64,000 nucleotides of DNA from Bradyrhizobium sp. 149 (GTDB lineage: Bacteria > Pseudomonadota > Alphaproteobacteria > Rhizobiales > Xanthobacteraceae): contig NZ_JADPKK010000019.1 in assembly GCF_023073915.1 (NCBI RefSeq), forward strand, positions 496,001 to 560,000. Reading direction: 5' to 3'. Positions within the stretch are counted from its first letter, which is position 1, and every line of letters starts with the position of its first letter. The translations under genes were made by a program, and so were the position numbers. Below the pieces are notes generated by a model that was not told the DNA's origin, did not search any database, and saw only the letters and a program-made list of their open reading frames with translations. This document shows, piece after piece, positions 61,901 through 64,000 of this stretch.

Positions 61901-64000
61901 GCCGGCGCCCGCGATGCGCAGAGCGCGCTGATCGCGGCCTCGAGCGAGACCGCCAACCAGATCAAGGCGCTGTCCTCGGACGTGCAGCGCTCGCTTTCGA
62001 TGGCGGGCACCGCGACGGCAGAGACCATCATGACCGGCGCCCGCGAAGCCCAGAGCACGCTCGTCAACGCGTCCTCGGATGCGGCGAACCAGGTCAAGTC
62101 TCTCGCCGCCGAAGTGCACCGGTCGCTCTCGCAGGTCGGCCAGTCGACCGCGGAGACGATCACGACCAGCGCCCGCGATGCCCAGAGCACCCTGCTCGCG
62201 GTCTCCGCCGAACAGACCGGCCAGGTTCGTTCGCTGGCGGCCGAGATGCAGCGCGCGCTGGCGACCGCCGGCGGCGCCACCATCGAGGCGCTCACCAGCG
62301 GCGTACGCGAGGCTCAGGGTACGCTGATCTCCGCCTCGACGGACGCTGCGAGCCAGATCAAGTCGCTGACCACGGACATCGAGCGCACGCTGACCTCGGT
62401 CGGTGCCGACACCGCCTCGACCATCCTCAACAGCGCGCGTGAGGCGCAGACCTCGCTGACGTCGACCTCGGCGGATGCCGCAAGCCAGATCCGCACGATC
62501 TCGAGCGAGATCGAGCGCACGCTGAGCACGGCCGCCGCGAACGCGACCAACGACATCCAGACCAGCGCGCTCAACGCCCAGAACGCGCTGATCAACGCAT
62601 CCAACGAGGCGAGCTCGCGGGTCAAGTCGAGCTCGGCGGACGTCGAGCGCTCGGTGCTGGCCGCCAGCAGCAGCTTCGGCCAGGCCATGACCGGCAAGAC
62701 CGACGAGATCGTCACCTATGTGCAGCAGCAGTCCGACCGTCTCGCCAACATGATCGACGCCAAGCGCGGCTCGCTCGTGGACGCGATCGGCTCGAAGACC
62801 AGCCAGCTCACGCTCGACATCGACCGCGTCACCTCCGACGCGCTGAAGTCGATCGAGACGCGCGGCCATGCGTTCTCGCAGACGATGATGGGCAACGGCT
62901 CCGAAGTGGCGCGGACCATCAACTCGGCAAGTGAGATGGCGACGGGTGCCGTCAACAAGTCGCTCAAGGACCTCGAGCAGGCCTCGCGCGCGGCGATCGA
63001 CCAGTCGCGCCAGGTCTCGATCGCGGCTGTCACCGAGATGCAGGAGACCAGCAAGATCCTGCGTACCGACACGGTCGCGCTGTTCGAGCGCCTGCGCGAA
63101 GGCAACATCCTGCTCCAGGAAGTGCTGACCGGTGCGCACGACAACCTCAACTCGCTCGAGCGGGCGCTGGTGACGCGTGTCGCCGACTTCGTCTCGGCAA
63201 TGAACGACGTCACCTCGCGCAACGGCGCCGCGACGCAGAACCTGGAAGACCAGCTCAACGTCTTCAACAGCAAGACCACGCGGGCGCTCCAGGATCTCGG
63301 CGAGCTGTCGACCCAGTTCGACGCGCATGGCAAGGCACTCGTCGAAGCCGCACAGGTCGTCGAGCAGAGCAACAAGAACACCACCGCCTCGCTCGCCGAA
63401 CGCAAGCTGGCGCTGGAATCGCTCGTCACCACAATCGACCTGCGCACGGCCGATCTCGACCAGCGCCTGTCGCGCTTCACCGGCCTGCTCGATGAATCGC
63501 TGGCGGCCGCCGAAGAGCGTGCCCGCGACATCGCCCGCGTCGTGGCCGAGACTGCCGGCGCCGGTTCCGCCGCGATCACCCGCCAGTTCGAGGCGGTGCG
63601 ATCGGCCTCCGAAGAGGAGCACCGGCAGACCGTCGAGGCGATGCACGACATCTACCGCCAGACCACCGACGAGGCGGATGCGATGTTCAAGCAGTCGACC
63701 GAGAAGTTCACCAACCTCGTCTCCAGCATGAAGCAGATGGCGTTCGAGATGCACAACGAGCTCGAAGCCACCCGCAACGAGCTGCGCCGCGGCGTGCTCG
63801 AGATGCCGCAGGAGGCCGCCGAGAGCACTGCGCAGATGCGCAAGGTGATCGTCGACCAGATCGAAGCCCTCGCCGAGCTCAACCGCATCGTGGCCCAGCA
63901 CGGCCGTGGCCTCGACGTCTCCACGGCGGGCCGCGCCAGCGTGCAGCGCCAGGAAGAGCCGATGCTGGCGACCGTCGGCGCCCGCAGCACCGAGACGCGT
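58934..64000 (+). CDS. Giant membrane-anchored coiled-coil protein, RgsE/GPR-like (3' part outside window)
   Basis: At least 1689 residues; the frame is open to the edge. Residues 1-105 are polar and Pro/Glu/Asp-rich. Two membrane helices follow (about 107-130 and 142-168). The rest is Ala/Ser/Thr/Glu-rich coiled coil: four or more 22-residue repeats from residue 653 (QAIQSID(S/T)RLTHLT pattern) and nine 44-residue repeats from 860 to 1255 (AREAQSTL, ASSDAANQIK, ERTLS). Agrobacterium GPR and Sinorhizobium RgsE, needed for polar growth, share this architecture. The assignment is by architecture, and a general 'kinesin-like/apolipoprotein-like' label is the alternative. Confidence 0.75.
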   Translation, partial: MANTPKKVKDPTEVALSAIQEALNISDTAADTSRNASMRNETLPPVAPPAPPLFDEPSFDPRPAANERGMFDPIEEPRSSRRAANDDRETIGQLLQALQKGRPARSVYTFATIFAGVWLAACAALTVGFLPSIQAAMGQSGGVLVIAGLIAMFFAPIMLFYFLASLVWRGQEMRMIAQAMAQVAIRFSEPEGSASDSMVTVGQAIRREVAAMGDGIERAIARAGELETLVANEVAALERAYSDNEVRIRALLQDIAHQRDNLVGQAEQVRSAISGVQIDLRHDIALISDAIASRVDEVAKSITGALEERGAHITGALSNAGDNMILALGERGGDLLDRLEEASNETTRAVLDASERLTTSLNFKTGHVHDEFVDLADRVHEMLNERIDRITGEFEQRSAAIVDGISERTEQVHDSLKNSSDSLLLELELRSNDLSAKIDDAGNRLAGQIMTSGDKASEALDATVNTLVAKVVSQTETAHDSLSLQMSAFDELVKNQGTELVEKFARDSGTLGALITRHISEFDRTVKTFGGEIVDRMGQRTQDIHESLKTYVDNFDTRFTANGGAITAVLDQRLVQFETTIGERVSNLDASLNGKISSLDSTIDGHIKTFDEQLVGRVAALEQSFDTRAKSVTETIDGRLNTLASSLTDGAAQAIQSIDSRLTHLTSSLTDGASQTIQSIDTRLTHLTTTLTGGASQALESIDTRLTYLTTAVTNGASQAVQSIDTRLTLLTSTLTDGTAQAIEAVDRRITGVTEIIDGRSTHLTDTVTARFQDIQYAIETKVGSVASDIDVRVAQFEDLLGSRVEAVAGRIESSGRQASEDMMSRAEMISTAIRSHVEDAERSLTNLVVNTSETIQTGARTAQQSLMTVSSDVNAQLKMTSAEVERALTAVGTGAANSILSSAREAQSTLVAASGDAANQIKGLAADVERTLSSAGSATAASILAGAREVQTTLVTASSDAANHVKTLTADVQRSLSMAGSTTAESITAGARDAQSALIAASSETANQIKALSSDVQRSLSMAGTATAETIMTGAREAQSTLVNASSDAANQVKSLAAEVHRSLSQVGQSTAETITTSARDAQSTLLAVSAEQTGQVRSLAAEMQRALATAGGATIEALTSGVREAQGTLISASTDAASQIKSLTTDIERTLTSVGADTASTILNSAREAQTSLTSTSADAASQIRTISSEIERTLSTAAANATNDIQTSALNAQNALINASNEASSRVKSSSADVERSVLAASSSFGQAMTGKTDEIVTYVQQQSDRLANMIDAKRGSLVDAIGSKTSQLTLDIDRVTSDALKSIETRGHAFSQTMMGNGSEVARTINSASEMATGAVNKSLKDLEQASRAAIDQSRQVSIAAVTEMQETSKILRTDTVALFERLREGNILLQEVLTGAHDNLNSLERALVTRVADFVSAMNDVTSRNGAATQNLEDQLNVFNSKTTRALQDLGELSTQFDAHGKALVEAAQVVEQSNKNTTASLAERKLALESLVTTIDLRTADLDQRLSRFTGLLDESLAAAEERARDIARVVAETAGAGSAAITRQFEAVRSASEEEHRQTVEAMHDIYRQTTDEADAMFKQSTEKFTNLVSSMKQMAFEMHNELEATRNELRRGVLEMPQEAAESTAQMRKVIVDQIEALAELNRIVAQHGRGLDVSTAGRASVQRQEEPMLATVGARSTETR
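60890..61153 (+). repeat. 22-residue (66-base) tandem repeats inside the giant protein gene
   Basis: From residue 653 the pattern Q-x-x-(Q/E)-S-(I/V)-D-(S/T)-R-L-T-x-L-T recurs every 22 residues: 653, 675, 697 and 719, with a weaker fifth. Twenty-two is two hendecads (11-mers), the periodicity of slightly right-handed coiled coils. Confidence 0.85.
61511..62698 (+). repeat. 44-residue (132-base) tandem repeats inside the giant protein gene
   Basis: Nine copies of exactly 44 residues run from residue 860 to 1255: A-R-(E/D)-x-Q-(S/T)-x-L, then A-S-S-D-A-A-N-Q-(I/V)-K, then a D-V-(E/Q)-R-(T/S)-L-S helix end. The first and last copies are degenerate. The period is four hendecads, twice the upstream 22-residue repeat. 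Confidence 0.9.

Noticed and set aside
61511..62698. 132-base tandem repeats as a DNA-level satellite
   Set aside because: The copies vary at DNA level while the 44-residue protein pattern is kept, so selection acts on the coiled coil.
60869..63901. Long open frame of about 1010 codons on the minus strand
   Set aside because: It lies opposite the giant coiled-coil gene in a GC-rich region, is Arg/Gly/Asp-rich without domains, and mirrors the repeats of the plus-strand protein.

Overview
The window is GC-rich alphaproteobacterial chromosome. Long flagellins with repeated inserts, FlbT/FlaF/FliX regulators, an RgsE/GPR-like polar-growth protein and several palindromic repeat families together point to Bradyrhizobium or a close relative. 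This is inferred from protein families, with no database search. The 65-75 kDa flagellin type suggests the subpolar (primary) flagellum rather than the lateral one.

Layout. 1-4239: fliL (cut by the left edge), then flgF-flgG-flgA-flgH on the plus strand behind a well-spaced sigma-54 site. 4240-7513: non-flagellar interruption with a hydratase, a DksA homologue and a divergent HxlR/oxidoreductase pair. 7514-17055: second flagellar block: fliX divergent from flgI-flgJ-flgN, a FlaG-like gene, flaF, two long paralogous flagellin genes and flbT. 17175-22347: tightly packed four-gene cassette of unknown pathway (glycosyltransferase-like, PLP enzyme, ATP-grasp, PLP decarboxylase) on the same strand as, and just behind, flgE-flgK-flgL (22422-28495). 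A perfect TTAA-N7-TTAAC CtrA-type box lies in the gap between the two. 28674-44552: mixed housekeeping and signalling genes: exported MsrB, FAD oxidoreductase, SixA, UspA, a dispersed-repeat region, DUF1127, a MocR regulator, YdcF, small membrane proteins, an MHYT-PAS-GGDEF-EAL protein, an MFS exporter, a YciE-like protein, an MprF-like membrane protein and an exported SGNH hydrolase. 44815-53981: a complete-looking hexarate (D-glucarate/galactarate) catabolic cluster: MFS transporter, LysR, kdgD, gudD, ketoglutarate semialdehyde dehydrogenase, garD and a further enolase-superfamily dehydratase. 54189-58537: small exported proteins, a ferredoxin-NADP reductase, a thioesterase, a 2Fe-2S ferredoxin and an Hpt protein. 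58934-64000: the first 1689 codons of a giant membrane-anchored coiled-coil protein with 22- and 44-residue repeats, most like the RgsE/GPR growth-pole protein.

How it fits together. The flagellar parts look controlled as in Caulobacter: CtrA-type TTAA-N7-TTAA boxes near fliX, the flagellins, the cassette and the RgsE-like gene, and sigma-54 -24/-12 sites before flgF, flgI and flgE, with FliX and FlbT as checkpoints. The most novel items are the four-gene cassette behind a CtrA box, a repeated module shared by flagellins, FlgL and FlgE, the hendecad repeat architecture of the giant protein, and a coding-like tail in frame after the flaF stop. No tRNA, rRNA, CRISPR array, insertion sequence or prophage was recognised.
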